Shown here: positions 37,238 through 51,956 of the stretch, piece by piece | Position numbering within the stretch: the stretch's first letter is position 1 | How the letters are laid out: every line of letters begins with the position of its first letter | From: Lasiosphaeris hirsuta | Lineage: Eukaryota > Ascomycota > Sordariomycetes > Sordariales > Lasiosphaeriaceae | Reading direction: 5' to 3' | NCBI GenBank assembly: GCA_030549175.1 | Contig: JAUKUA010000004.1 | Coordinates: 992,001 to 1,056,000, forward strand | DNA: 64,000 nucleotides | Program-made: the position numbers and the translations under genes | The notes under the pieces: generated by a model | Databases searched by the model: none | Seen by the model: the letters and a program-made list of their open reading frames with translations, nothing else | Told to the model about the DNA's origin: nothing

Positions 37238-37360
37238 GTAAGCCCAGGCTGTCTTGTCGCCAGCGCTCCTGTTTTTCTTGCTCTCTCTTCCCTCTGATTC
37301 CTGCTCAAAAAAAAAATTTCTCGTTTCCTCTACTTTAGCTAACATTTTCGCACCATTCAG
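37238..37360 (+). other. Probable 5'UTR intron of glycogen phosphorylase
   Basis: A GTAAGC donor at 37238, a GCTAAC branch-like site about 20 nt before the end, and an ATTCAG acceptor at 37360 lie just upstream of the start codon at 37412. This is inferred from signals alone. Confidence 0.5.
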
Positions 37361-37411
37361 GAGGGCAATTGGACACTTCACCGCCGCCAGTTTGCAAACA
37401 TCGCCTCAAAG

Positions 37412-40400
37412 ATGGCGACGGAACGACTCCCAACGCGCGAAAGGCGGCCCTCGACTGGTGCGCCCCTTGTGGATATCCAAGGATCTGTGGTCCCGGCAGG
37501 CATCTCTCGTCCCAAGCACAGGCGCACATTCACTGGTTTTGGTGCTGGAGAGATAAAGAGTGTTGAAGGTATCTCATATTTCTCCTTTCTGAATTCAATT
37601 CTCCTTGAATCCCCGTCTCCTGAGAGTTCTTGGGAGCTTCGGTGAGGTCTTGTGCCTGTGCTCTGGAGTTCTCAATCGTCTCCCCCGCAACCCCCCGGTT
37701 TACCCCTCCACCCCCACGCTCCCCCTGCTGCCTCGTGGGGTGGTCAGCAAGACACACCGCTGACAGCCTCATCTTGCCAGCATCCATCCCTGAACCCCAG
37801 CGCGAGGCTTGGACAAAGCACCAAGTCAGCGGCTTCAAGGACAAAGATGGCTTTGAGGAAGAGGTTGTCCGCCATGTTGAAACAACGCTTGCTCGGTCCA
37901 TGTTCAATTGTGACGAGTCGGCAGCGTACTCGGCCTGCAGCCTTGCTTTCCGTGACCGCCTCATCCTAGAATGGAACCGCACTCAGCAGCGCCAGACATT
38001 CGCCGATAGCAAACGTGTTTACTATCTCAGCTTGGAATTCTTGATGGGCAGGGCTCTTGACAATGCCATGTTGAACGTTGGACAGAAAGACCTAGCAAAA
38101 TGTGAGTCTCCATTAGCACATACGCTGTCAGTTAGCTAAAGAAAGAACCGCAGCTGGTCTTGCCGACCTCGGCTTCCGCATCGAGGACATCATTGAGCAA
38201 GAACACGATGCCGCGCTTGGCAACGGAGGCTTGGGCCGTCTTGCCGCTTGCTTTCTCGACAGTCTTGCTAGCTTGAACTACCCTGCATGGGGCTATGGCT
38301 TGCGCTACCGTTACGGTATCTTCAAGCAGGAGATTATCGACGGATATCAAGTGGAAGTCCCAGACTACTGGCTGGATTTCAACCCTTGGGAGTTCCCCAG
38401 ACATGATGTGAACGTGGATGTGAGTTACATCACGCGAGGCGCCACCATCTAGATGTGAGCTGACGATTTAGGTGCAATTTTACGGTGCTGTCCATAAGAG
38501 CACAGATGAGAATGGGAAGACCATTTCTCACTGGGAGGGTGGCGAGACCGTGAAGGCCGTCGCCTACGATGTGCCTATTCCCGGATATGCGACGCCCTCG
38601 ACGAACAACCTCAGGTTGTGGTCAAGCAAGGCTGCCAGTGGAGAGTTTGATTTCCAAAAATTCAACAGCGGAGACTACGAAAGCTCAGTCGCTGACCAGC
38701 AACGGGCGGAGACCATCAGCGCCGTACTGTATCCCAATGACAACCTGGAGCGTGGAAAAGAGCTTCGCATAAAGCAGCAGTACTTTTGGGTTGCGGCCTC
38801 TCTCTACGACATTGTCCGTCGCTTCAAGAAGACGAAGCGGGCCTGGAGGGAATTCCCCGAGCAGGTTGCCATCCAACTGAACGATACTCACCCGACGCTA
38901 GCCATCGTTGAGCTTCAGCGCATCCTGATTGACCTTGAGGGTCTCGAGTGGGATGAGGCCTGGAACATTGTTGTCAATACATTCGGCTACACCAACCACA
39001 CTGTGCTCCCAGAAGCCCTTGAGAAGTGGTCTGTCGGGCTGTTCCAGCATCTGCTGCCGAGGCATCTCCAAATCATCTACGACATCAACCTCTTTTTCCT
39101 CCAGCAGGTTGAGCGCGCTTTCCCCAATGACCGGGATCTCTTGCGCCGGGTCTCAATTATCGAAGAGTCCCAGACAAAGATGGTCCGCATGGCATTCTTG
39201 GCTATCGTAGGCTCCCACAAGGTCAACGGAGTTGCTGAGCTGCACTCTGATCTCATCCGAACCACGATCTTCAAGGATTTCGTGTTGATCTTTGGGCCTG
39301 ACAAGTTCACCAACGTGACCAACGGTGTTACCCCCCGCCGATGGCTTCATCAGGCCAATCCCCGTCTCTCCGAGCTGATTGCGAGCAAGGCAGGTGGCCA
39401 TGAATTTTTGAAGGACTTGACGCTACTCAACAAGATCGAGCTTTTTGTTGATGACAAGGAATTCCGCAAGGAATGGGCCGAGATCAAGTACGCAAACAAG
39501 GTTCGGCTCGCCAAGCATATCAAGGAGAGTGCCGGGGTCACGGTGAACCCCTCCGCACTCTTTGACGTCCAAGTCAAGCGAATTCACGAGTACAAGCGAC
39601 AGCAGATGAACATCTTTGGTGTCATTCATCGGTATCTGACTCTCAAGGCCCTTTCGCCCGAGGAGAGGAAGAAGTATCTCCCGAGAGTCTCCATCTTTGG
39701 TGGCAAGGCTGCTCCTGGATACTGGATGGCCAAGCAAATCATCCACCTTATCAACAGCGTCGGCGCTGTTGTCAACAACGATGAGGATATCGGTGATCTA
39801 CTCAAGGTAGTCTTCCTGGAGGACTACAACGTAAGTAAGGCCGAGATCATTATTCCGGCCTCGGACATTAGCGAGCACATCTCGACTGCTGGTACTGAGT
39901 AAGAAATACCCTCATGTGCTCTTGGGAGACCTGAGCTAACCAGTACAAGGGCCTCTGGAACCAGCAACATGAAGTTCGTTCTCAACGGCGGCCTTATCAT
40001 TGGAACTTGCGACGGTGCCAACGTGAGTCCCGACATGCTCCACCCAACGATCTTTACTGACCACGGACAGATCGAAATCACTCGTGAAATTGGCGAGAAC
40101 AACATCTTCCTCTTTGGAAATCTGGCCGAAGACGTCGAGGATCTCCGCCATAACCATACTTATGGCGCCCACACGGTTGACCCGGATCTGGCCAAGGTGT
40201 TCGAGGCGATTGAGAAGGGCACGTTTGGCGCACCGCAAGACTTCGCTGGAATGATCACGGCTGTCCGTGATCATGGAGATTACTACCTGGTGTCAGACGA
40301 CTTCCACAGCTACGTCGAGACACACGCGCTGGTCGACGAGGCATACCGCAACCAGGAAGAGTGGATTACCAAGACCATCACCAGCGTGGCTCGGATGGGT

Positions 40401-40481
40401 TTCTTTAGCTCGGACCGCTGCATCAACGAGTATGCCGAGGGTATCTGGAATATCGAGCCACTGAAGGCGGAAGGGGCGTAG
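37412..40481 (+). CDS. gpn: Glycogen phosphorylase
   Basis: There are six exons: 37412-37568, 37781-38101, 38154-38419, 38472-39898, 39950-40022 and 40071-40481, giving 884 residues, typical for fungal enzymes. It cleaves alpha-1,4 glucosyl units from glycogen with phosphate to give glucose-1-phosphate in the cytosol. The hallmark regions are [70 protein letters not shown] and [10 protein letters not shown]. The last holds the pyridoxal-phosphate lysine (Lys732 here), and that motif is rebuilt across the 51-nt intron 4. The N-terminal extension is Arg/Ser rich ([18 protein letters not shown]), as in yeast Gph1, where phosphorylation controls activity; the regulatory role is inferred. The first intron is long (212 nt). 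Confidence 0.97.
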
Positions 40482-43165
40482 GGAGCCTGGTCCAAGAAGA
40501 CCTAGAGAACCAACCCGGGATGTGGTGAAAAAAGATATGGATAGGAGCAAGCCGCCGATCTGTTGTTCCAAGATCAAAAGATGACAGCAGGACGGAGTCA
40601 GTGGGGCTTTAGCCGCCCGGAGGGGACAGTCAGTGATCGGGAAGCGGAATGGAGTTAAATTGAACATGACCTAGGACACCTGTGTGCGTCAGGGCAAAGC
40701 ACCGCCGAATAATGGATGAATAGCACTACTACTGTGACTGTATTTCAACACCAAGGTTCGCGATGTTGCCCATCTGCCGAGATTTGTGATCACCCTGACC
40801 CTGTGGAGCTGGATTTTTTCCCGTTAGGCTTGTAGGCTGCTATCATGGTCAGGCACTGCATGTCCACCAACTCCGGCGGGTAAAGCGCCAGTTTTGGTTT
40901 TGGCGACCGAAGGCAGGGTTCTGCAGCTTGACCTGGAGGGCAGTTACAACGACGTCATAGTGCATCGCTGGACTAGAATCCTCCACCCAGCTGCCGCTGC
41001 CGTCATTTTGGACGGACATGAGGGGGTCTCGGCAACGGCGCCGAGGGGTCGTTCAGCAGCTGTTAAGGTGACGTTTTCCCATCGAATGATGGGGGTAAGC
41101 TATTCATATATACGCTCTGATATATACCGTTTCTAGTGTATCCGCTGGGACTCTCTTTACGGAGAGCAAAAGCTTTGACCCGCGAGTCCCTGATGATCAA
41201 ATGGCCTTCCATGGTCTAGGTCGACCCTGATCGCAAAGCTTGGCACACATAGACTCCCTGAGATCCTTACTGACAGGGGGGTTGGTGGGTTCCCACTTGG
41301 GTGTGTCGGGCTACGAGGCCGCGACGCAGTGCACAGGAAAGACAGAGCTCGCAAGACGGACAGTACGAAGCTTTCCGTGCCTGAACTGTCAGGGACCAAG
41401 CGACCTACGACCCTACGACCCTACGACCCTATCTACGGCTCCGTGTGTGATCGGGTTGGTGTACCCACAGGTGGCAGAATGGCAGCGTCTGGAGGTAATT
41501 GTCCACAGCCCGGAGCTTTTGTTCCAGGGTTACTCAAGCAATGGCATGGAAGACCCCCGTGACAAGTTTCAGGTCGAATGGAGGCCCGAGGAGGCAGCAT
41601 ACACTACAATGGGGATATCGGGTCGCTGGGCCTGGCGGACACCGCCAGATGGATGCACTGAACCGGAACTCGATCCCATAACAAATCGCGATGCTGGGGG
41701 CGAAGATGGAGGACCTTGGAATCGTGATTGGAGAGGAGGGTAATGGGGCCTGTGTTTCGCGACGGTGGACGACAGGGGTTGTCTTGAGTACCCCACCTTA
41801 CCACCTACGTCATCGTCAGCGTCCCGCGCTGGATTGCCCACCCCACTCCTCACCCCTGCTCTTTGCCGCTATTGAGGGTATGGATAGCAGCCAGAATGAG
41901 TTGAAGCCGTCAACAACGACACCCCAAGCCGCATTTCCTGCGGGTTCCTCCAGCATCTACGCAGGGTCGCAAGATCACTGCAGCAGGCTGCAGGGCGAAT
42001 GAGAAGACAGAAATCGACAATGGGAAACTGGAAGCGGGCAACAAACAGCACACACCTGCCGACTGACGAGGGGTTGCGCCGTGCACGTTTTGATGTTGCT
42101 ATGGTGCTTGCGGGCTTGCAAGGTACAGGGAAGCCACAGGAGAGGCGCAACAAGCAGAGATGGCAATAGAACCACGTACGTGTATGTACATGTTCTCGTG
42201 GAGCATCTCTACGCACCCCCGTAGACTCAATAGCTGCTCAACAGTCGCGCTACTGCACAGCAGCCCCATGGTCCAGGTGTATGGCGAGAGAGTGGAGGGA
42301 CGGGAAAGTGGGAGGGCCAAGTTGCCAAAGCATGGAATTTAGAAGATTCTGATATCCTGTTCTCTCCAGTGTCCTAATCCCCGCGCGTCGTATTTCCTGC
42401 AAGCGGCCAAGTCCCACACCAGAGCCCGTGGATGCCACCCTCTGCCACCGGCCGCCAGTGTCACTGCTTCCCAAGCCCGCCTTATTATCCATGTACTCTC
42501 GAGCACTCTACCTCCACCCACAAGCCCTGCCACCTCTCTCAGCTGCGACCAGCCCCTCAGCCATATTATAAGACTTATCGCGGAGCTCCCCCATCTCCCT
42601 TCTCCCCCTTTCTGCTCACAATCGCCCATTTCCAACAACTCCGTCTTCTGTTAGGGGGACACTTCGGCCGCTTGACTCGACCAGCTAGCATCAACAGCCC
42701 GCGGGAAGAGCTGCCAATAGCTGCCCGCTAACGACGACGATTAGAACACAGTGGGGTCATTTTCTGTCTTGCGCCGCAACTTACACGACACGATAGAAGG
42801 ACAGTTTAGGGCAAAGCTTCCAGAAGCGTGCGTCTAGTATTCTTGCTCGATTGTCGACCGTCCGACAAGACGTTGCCGTCTCTCGACATCGCCTTCCCGG
42901 TTTGTCTCCGACGTTGTCGCAACGCAACAAGGGCCCCTTGTGTTGCCGTGTCCCGCCGATTCCCCCTCAACCAAGAGATCAGCCAGGCGTGCGCCCTGTC
43001 TCAGCACGTGCAGCTAAAACTCACTGGCACCCTCGCTGCGAATCTCCGACCAGAAGCCGCGACCGCATTCTTGCATCTTGCACTTTCGATTGTATATCCA
43101 GCGTCTTGGGATACCTCCTTATAGCTTCCCCTCGAGAGTTTGTTCTGCTCGAGCTGCTACTACGG
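40482..43165. other. Long intergenic region upstream of the Hog1 gene
   Basis: Apart from an 8-nt tandem repeat near 41405 and a likely transcribed leader on the right side, I see nothing. The frame 41240-41743 (+) is not supported by family resemblance. Confidence 0.45.
41405..41428. repeat. Eight-base tandem repeat (CTACGACC)
   Basis: Three perfect head-to-tail copies in intergenic DNA. Confidence 0.9.
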
Positions 43166-43265
43166 GTAAGCGAGCTAAACCCACCTTTGGCAATCCGCGA
43201 TTCGGTTCGCTTCCACCTAATTTTGGAACTAGGCTAGGTGCTAACTCTGTGTTTTTGTCTTCCAG
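43166..43265 (+). other. Probable 5'UTR intron of hog1
   Basis: A GTAAGC donor (43166), a GCTAAC branch site (about 43240) and a CTTCCAG acceptor ending at 43265 form a convincing 100-nt intron about 290 nt before the hog1 start codon. No coding frame crosses it, so it would lie in the leader. Confidence 0.5.
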
Positions 43266-43555
43266 GTTCCCTATTCTGCGTTCACTGCGCCTCGCCTCGG
43301 TCCTCTCTAGCCCACCTCTCCTCACCAACGTCAGGAGAAATTCGTGTGATCCGTACAATCTCCCTTTCGCCTCCTACCGCGACAACCGCTATTACCGCTG
43401 CTTCCCACCATTTTGTGCCATCGTCAAGAAAGCCGGCCAAGCGCTCTGCAGGTTTTATCTTGCTACCGCAGCCTCGTCGACTCTGATTTCGCGAAACCCC
43501 TCCTTTTCGCACTTCTCCCCCGCCCGATTCGCCTCCCGGCGCAACTTTGCCCAAC

Positions 43556-45114
<1,559 letters not shown>

Positions 45115-47913
45115 GCCTCCAGGGGACGGGTCAAGCCAAGTTACCCATCCCGAGCCAGGGAAGAATAGCCCTGCGTTATGATACCACGAATCCATGCCGC
45201 ATGTTTCCAGTACAACTACTCGTGCTTATCGGTGTTTCGAGAGGTCTCTTTTTCTGTCCATCGTTTGAAGTGGAAAAAACGGCTGCACGAGGAATTGCAT
45301 ATGAAATGCGCGAGGGGCTAGGCATAGCAATAGCTAGGTGGTTAATAGGAACGACATGCGTGCAATCGTCTACAGCTGCGGTGGGAGACGGAGGAATTAG
45401 TCGGGCCGTGGCGACATTGTTCCAGAGACTGCGCGGAGCATTTGGTGTTGGTGTTGACAGGTCAGCTACCTTTTAAGTTTCGGGGTTGTCCCCGGGAACG
45501 GGCGGCGTTTGGCTGGCAAGATGTGTGGTGACCAGTGAAAAACGACATGTTGAGGGAGTTTATATCAAGTTCCTTTGAAGGGGTTCCTGTTGACGGGAGC
45601 CGGCTTGGATGGCCAGGGCCGGTCAGGTCGAGCCAGAGTCGACCAGTCTCTCGGGGATCACGGTCAGGTCGAGTCAGATCAGACGAGGCGAGCGGTTATA
45701 GAGGACAGGATTGATAAATTAAATGGAAAGAATGGAAAGACATCTGGACCGGATGAGTACACGTGTGAAATGAGAGGGGATGAGGTTGGGTTGAGTGGTT
45801 ATCCTTCCGCGTTTCATTGCCGAATCGGTAATGGAGAAGATTAGTATGCCAAAACGATCAGTCGACTATTTTGCTCCGATGTTCGTGTTGCGCCGGGGCA
45901 GGTTCCTGTGTGTGCCAGCCTACGGTGGTCGTCTGCCGAGTCCGAGGACTTGCTCACTCGCTACATGTCAGACCTGATTTTTCTCGACTTGCCGTGTCTT
46001 GTCCTGCGCGCATATTTGTCGGCAGGAATTATTGTTTGGGGGTCACTGCCCGTGTAGATGGCCATCTGCAGGAAGCCGAGCACCGGTGAGGTGGCGATGG
46101 ATGAAGGCAGAGGGAGGTGAGGAGAGCGGGCAAATGTTAGTGGGTGGCACGACACGAACGGGCCGGGGGATATTTTGCCTGGGGGTTTTGCGACAGATGG
46201 ATCAAACTTGGCAGCGCGAGGAGATGAGATTGCGTCGATGAAAGGGAGATGGAGATGCGGCTGCAGCGATGGTTGCATTCAGCTGCAGTTGCAGATAATG
46301 GGAAGTGGTGGGAGGTGGTTTGGATGACCTGCTTGCCGCTTGCCTGCTTCGCCTCTCCTGCCTTGGTGGTTCCTCATGCAATGCAAGACACGCTGGCAAT
46401 CGAGTCAATATGGAATAGGTCAATCGGGTCAGGTCAGCCTAGGTCAGAGTCGGTTCGTCGCAAGGGGGATGATTTGCGTGTTTCTTCCGGCTTTTATTCC
46501 CTTCTATTGAAATCGAACTTGTTATTTTTAGATATGGATCGGTCCGCTGCTGGGTTGGGGTCTAGGGATCTGGATACTCTGTAGAGGTTGTGAGGGCTGT
46601 GAGGTTGTATCGATTAAATACCACGTTGTCATCACACGCAAAAACAAAAAGAAAAAAATGAGGGCAGCTGAAGACTCACCCTCGTTGGGATCGGTATTTT
46701 CGCACGTGATTCGCAGGCACGCCCCGATGAATTGGGACGGCTTGGGACGGTCAGCACGGACGGCGGTGAATGGTGACAAGGGATTGGCAGGGTAAGTTCA
46801 CCTGCGAAGGGAAAAAAAAGTTGGGGTACCCTCAGCCGTCGTCTGTTGGCTGTCTGTCAATCAATCGTCCAGGGCCACATATTGGAGGGGGTTCATTTAA
46901 TTTACAAACCCTCTCAGCACCTCGTCTTTAGGGTTATTTGTTTTTCTCTCGGACAGAGCTTATAGGCACACACGGCTTGTGGAAGGAGCTGATGATATAA
47001 GACACGACCGTCCTCAGCCTGGTCTCGCTCCCAAGGCGCACCCCTTACAGAGCTGCATCAGCATCAGCATCCACCAGCGGCAACACCAGTATCCGGCAGA
47101 GCGGCAGCCAAGCTGGTCTTCCGCCTTCTCGAGTCGAACCGAGCCGAGTTGGGACCTGGGACAATGCCAGCGAGCACTTGAGCACTTGAATCCGCAATTG
47201 CATCGCTTCACCGACCTGTTGTGCGACGAGCCACGAGCAACAAGCCGAGGGAGAGAAGCTTCGCTTCATCAACCACGTCACCGTCACTCACCTAGATACA
47301 CCATTTACACCTGACTGCTGGCCGCCCCCGTGCCGTACCGATTGGGGTCGATCTGTGTCTGGCCGCCGCTGACCGCCTTTGTTGACGGAGCCGTGTCTGC
47401 CTGTGTCTAATCGCTACCCCAGACGCATTGGACTCATCGGAGCGCCATTGCCGATTTATATAACGGGGACCCTCGCCGCCTTTTGCCCTGTGTGTCTCGG
47501 CTTTTGTCGCCTGTTGGAGCTGCTGCAATTCCGCTGTTCTGCTTGGCCAATTGAGTTCCTGCAACCCAACGCAGAAGACAGAAGCCGCTCCGCAATTTTG
47601 AGCCGACAGGCCGATTCGATCCTCTCCCTGTACTGTCCACTCCGCTAGGGGTTCCTAGCATCGCACCCGACTCGGGCACGTTTGAGCCTCATCAACTCCC
47701 TGCCAGCCTGGCACTCCCTGCCAACCGTGCTGCAGCTTGATTCCTGTTTTATACCCACTCCACAGAAAGGCACAGGGGCACTGTTTAATTGGCACTTTCC
47801 GCACATTCATGGCAGCATCCGGATAGCAGCTCGAGAGCTTCGCGAGAGCAAGCTCGGCGTCATTGCATCCCTACCGACGCGCCAAAGGCCGAACCCCTCC
47901 ATTTTCTCACACC
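45115..47913. other. Intergenic, no gene recognised
   Basis: This holds the 3' flank of hog1 and the promoter/leader of avl9. The frames here are short and mutually overlapping. The pyrimidine-rich stretch from about 47000 is probably avl9 promoter and leader. Confidence 0.45.
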
Positions 47914-50527
47914 ATGTCCACCCCCGCCACGCCCACGAATGGCTCGAGCCAAAGTGACAAGCCCGGCTTCCTCCCGCTGGTCTGCGTTGTCGACTTCCAC
48001 CATGCGCGCGGTCCCGAGGTCGAGAAGTGGTTCGGCGTCGACCAGGACCAGGACCCGGCCGCCGAGTACGACTGGACGCTGTTGCCGTTCATGGCATTGA
48101 GTGATGGTGCCCATGCGTGCGTTCACCGTGTTTAGCTGCCGTGATAGGCCTTCGCTGACCTAGCGTCTCCAGAGCCACCGAAGACTTCTCCTACTTCACG
48201 CTGCTGCGCCCGACGACCGACAAGGACAAGGAGGCGGCGACATCGCTGTTCGGTATATCATGCACCAGGCAGATGGATGCCTCGCAGCTGCTCGTGCGGC
48301 CTGCCGATGTCACACGATCGACCGTCCAGAAAGCCGTGGTGGTCATTGCCGATAGTCCCCAGTACTTCGGAATGCTTAGGGAGCGCCTGAGCGTCGTGAC
48401 CAAGGCCTGGTTTGCGCAGCGCGAGTTCACCGACACCGAGATTCTTCGGCGCTTTCAGGATAGTCTCGCTGAGGAGAAGAAGCGAGGTGTGCCAAGCGAG
48501 GACGAGGACCGGGACCAGTACCTGGGTATGAGTCTCAGGGAACTCGTGCGCGAGTTCAGGTGGCAGACACTGGTGCTGCTCAAGTGCTGCTTGTTGCAGC
48601 CAAAGGTATGCTGGCCACCAATGTGCATGCTGATCTTTTACTGACCGACGTAGATGCTCTTTTTCGGTTCGCGGTGCGAGCGCCTCTGCATGATGCAGTT
48701 TTCTCTTATCTCATTAATACCCGGTCTTCTTCGCAACCTTCAGGACTGTGCCGGGCCTGAGCTAAACAACTACGAGAAGAGCCTTGTAAAACCAACAAGT
48801 TTGAGGACTAGTGACCGGAATTCCCTGTTGTCATACATGGGCTTGCCGTTGCAAATATTCGGCAAGGTACGCAAGATTCCAGCTTCTACCAGTTGACAAG
48901 CACCTGTCCAGTAATGGATCTTTATCACTCACAACGAGCATAGGGAAGCTTGCTGGGACCATATACCCCCTTACAGCAACTAGATATCCTCGCCGACTTT
49001 GGCACCAAGTCATACATAGTGGGCAGCACGAATTCGCTTTTGCTGCAGCAAAGGGACCGATACAGCGATATCCTAATCAACCTAGACGAGGATACAATCA
49101 ACATCACATCTACATCTCTCAAGACGGCGCTGCAGCTCTCACCCGCGGACCGCCGCTGGATAGATTTCATTACGCAAAGTGTTAACGAAACATGGGATGA
49201 GGTGAACCCTGGCCGGCCCAAGACTATGGGTTACGTTGGCAGCGAGGAGTTCATCCGACTCCAGTTCGAGGAATATCTCTTGTCACTCATATCATCAGTC
49301 AAGTACCATAGCCATCTCACCAAGCACGGGAATAACCCGAGGATGCTACTTTCTCATATCGAAGGGGATCCTGCTCTCGACTACAGCATGGACTTTGTCG
49401 AGGCGTGGAAGCGGACAGAAAACTACCGCATCTGGGACGCCAACACCGACTCGCATCTTTTCGACATCGTGGATCCGAAGCACCCTTGTGCTGGCGGTCT
49501 GACTATTGACGACGTCCAACGGCGCATCAGCCAACAGGTCCAAGACTTGCATCTGGACGAACGCTTTGCGCAGGGCAAGGAGGTGCTCGGCCGCAACCTA
49601 GCCGCGGGGCGTGAAAAGGCCAGCACCATGTTCAACAAACTTTATGCGGATATGGAAGCGCTGCGTGAGGCGCAGAGGAAGCGCGCCGAAGAAGTCAAGA
49701 AGGAGGGTGGAGCCGGCGGGCAGAATGACAAGAACAATGGCGGTGCGGCCGCGGGCGTCGATCTCGCCAAAGCTCAGCAGACGATGCAGGCGGTTGGTGC
49801 CAAGGCCAGCACCTTTGTAAGCGGCTGGGCCACCTGGGCCGGGGAGAAGCGCAAGGCGGCTGGCTGGGGCCGGGCATCGGGCAGCAACAGCGAGGCACAG
49901 TCCAGCGGGGGAGGGGGCTGGAGTTCCGGATGGGGCAAGACGGGCAACAAGAGCCGGGCATCGTATGCGAGCGTTCACTCGGACTTGGCGTCGGAAAAGG
50001 ACTCGCTCGCGGGGAATACGTGGGGCTCGCGGCTCGAGTCACCAGATTCAATCACCCGGCGCCCGGACAATAGGGACGGCCCGACCGAGACGCGGCCCCT
50101 GAGAAACGGATCGATGAGCGGCGAGTCAATTCTTGACGCGGCGGGCTCCGAGAGCAGCAGGTCATCGCCCGTGTCACCAAGACGGCCGGTACCCGGACCT
50201 ACCGTCGTAGCCGTGCCGCCTGCCATTGACAGCGTTGTTGTGGCGGCTGCGGAGGACCTACAGAATGGGATATCTTCGCCACCGGCTGCTCCCTCGGTCA
50301 TCCCTGCTCCCACTCCTGTGCCTACTGCTGCGGCTGCCGAAGCCGACGAAGCTAGTGCTACACCACAGGACAAGAGCGGGTCTGTCACTATTACTTCTGT
50401 GGGACCGGGTCAATCGCATGAGGAAAGCATCGAGTCGCCGCCCTTGACCCCAGTGCCTACCGCCGCGGCTACTGCCGAGGCGGCTGAGGCAAGGTCAGTG
50501 TGGGGGAATGAAGTTGTACTGAAGTAA
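47914..50527 (+). CDS. avl9: Avl9-type DENN-domain protein of the late secretory pathway
   Basis: There are four exons: 47914-48116, 48173-48605, 48654-48866 and 48944-50527, giving 810 residues. The Avl9 family core runs from near residue 18 to about 480: PLVCVVDFHHARGPEVEKWFG, YDWTLLPFMALSDGAHA, FSYFTLLRPT, LFGISCTRQM, MLFFGSRCERLCMMQFSLISLIPGLL and SLLGPYTPLQQLDILADFGTKSYIVGSTN, with YSDILINLDEDTINI and YVGSEEFIRLQFEEYLLSLISSVKYH further on. The last 300 residues are low-complexity, Ala/Gly/Ser/Pro rich, with a charged coiled-coil stretch (MEALREAQRKRAEEVKKEG). Yeast Avl9 works in exocytic transport from the Golgi and actin polarity; DENN-type folds are often Rab GEFs. The introns are short (48-77 nt). 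Confidence 0.93.
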
Positions 50528-50766
50528 TCGAGGTTGGAGAAGGTGCTGGAGTACCACTGGAGGAAGTGGGGTATGGAAGGGTATGCATACATATATACAA
50601 GCAAATCATACAAACTGGGCGAGGATGGGTTGGTGAGATACATTGTGGAAGAGATATGTGGTAAACAAGAGCCCCGAGACTTGAGAAGATACCTGAGCGA
50701 GCATAGACTGTAGGCGGGCTGTGCATTGGATAACGAATAAGATGAGATTTGAATATGGGTATTGCT

Positions 50767-51038
50767 ATACAATTCAACCCTGGTGTGTTTGTTAACCTTC
50801 CCCAAAGGCCCCAAAGGAGATACTGGAGCCCTGGAAAGGCGTTCGAGCAGCCAAAACGGCACTTCTCGCATTCAAAAATGGATATTTGGTATTTTTAAAA
50901 GGCCTTTACAGTATGGGAAAGGCCTTATGAAGTGCCAAAGATGCCTTCTCTTGTGCTACAAATGCCTTTCCGGCGCTTCAGTACCTCTTTTGTTAGGAGT
51001 GTCATGCGCCAATAAACCAACCAGGGCTAGATTGTATC
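50767..51038. mobile_element. MITE-like element with terminal inverted repeats (copy B)
   Basis: The left end (50767-50797) and the inverted right end (51008-51038) agree at 22 of 31 positions by eye. Both start ATACAAT and share CCCTGGT. Most differences are C/T or A/G transitions. The interior has AAAAGGCCTTT (about 50897) and a second AAAGGCCTT (about 50920), the same motif as in copy A. It is non-coding, about 270 bp. No clear target duplication was found. Confidence 0.55.
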
Positions 51039-51620
51039 GTATGTTTGTGTGCGTACAAGTTAGCATCCTTTGGAGGGGTGTTGGACGAGGCTGTTGCCCG
51101 TCGCCGTCTTTTCGGGGATCAATTAGATCTCGGTGTGGTATTCCTGTGGTGTCTGAGATCTTGATTCAGGGGGAAGCTCACGACAGGGAGATGCATTGCA
51201 TAAGGGCTATGCAATGCATGTCTTGCTTGCTGGCCTGTGACGTGGTGACGTGGGCTTGCCTGTGTTACTTTGTGGTGGCGTGAGGATTGTTGTGATCTCG
51301 ACCTGGCATGGGATGTTGGAGAGGATTTAGCGGGAGGGCAGAGAGGAGGGAGGGTATCGCGCGAGTTCGAGCCCCGAGACATTCTCAAGAGAGGGGCCGG
51401 TCATCCGTTATATCGGCTGCTTCTCCTAGGGCGACGTTCAAGTTGTGTGTCTTCCTCAGCTATGTCTTCTCCCAGTGTAATACTAGGTATCTTCGTTGGG
51501 TCCTCGCTATTCGTCCGATGCCGTCATAGCTTAGTATGGGGCTCGCTGTCCGAAGTTCACCACAATACATGCATCATATTCGGTGATGGATAGAAAGTGC
51601 TCGGCGGGTTTGTAGTTGGC

Positions 51621-51661
51621 TTTTTTTTTTTTTTTTTTTTTTTTTAATAAAAAAAAAAAAA
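51621..51661. repeat. T25-AAT-A13 inverted homopolymer tract
   Basis: Twenty-five T, then AAT, then thirteen A. The two halves are complementary and could form a simple hairpin. Confidence 0.95.
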
Positions 51662-51956
51662 GAATCTGGCATCGGAGAAGGGGGGCAAATAGTAGTAAAT
51701 TCGAAATACGCCTCAGTTCTTCGCTGAGCGGGGGATTTCCCTTGTCCGTACCGTATTGTCTATCGTCTGGCCTCCCTGTTGCCTCGATCGGGACATTGCG
51801 TTGGTAAGAGAAGTGTCGGGGCACGGCATTCGCCACCTCTTGTCCACGAAGCACGAAAAGGGAACAAAAGTGAATAGGAGTGCGAACCATGCAAGGGATA
51901 TATCTGATTGCGAATAGCATCAAGTATCGCCGTCCAGCGAGCAAAAAGATGGTGGA

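Larger units (their letters stand above)
50528..51956. other. Intergenic with a MITE-like element and T/A tract
   Basis: This contains copy B of the inverted-repeat element (50767-51038) and the T25/A-rich tract (51621-51661). Otherwise nothing was recognised. Confidence 0.5.

Noticed and set aside
41405..41428. Tandem CTACGACC copies as a telomere-like repeat
   Set aside because: The unit is not the TTAGGG type used by filamentous ascomycetes, and it is internal with only three copies.
41240..41743. 167-residue plus-strand frame containing a tandem repeat
   Set aside because: Contains the CTACGACC repeat and shows no recognisable domain.
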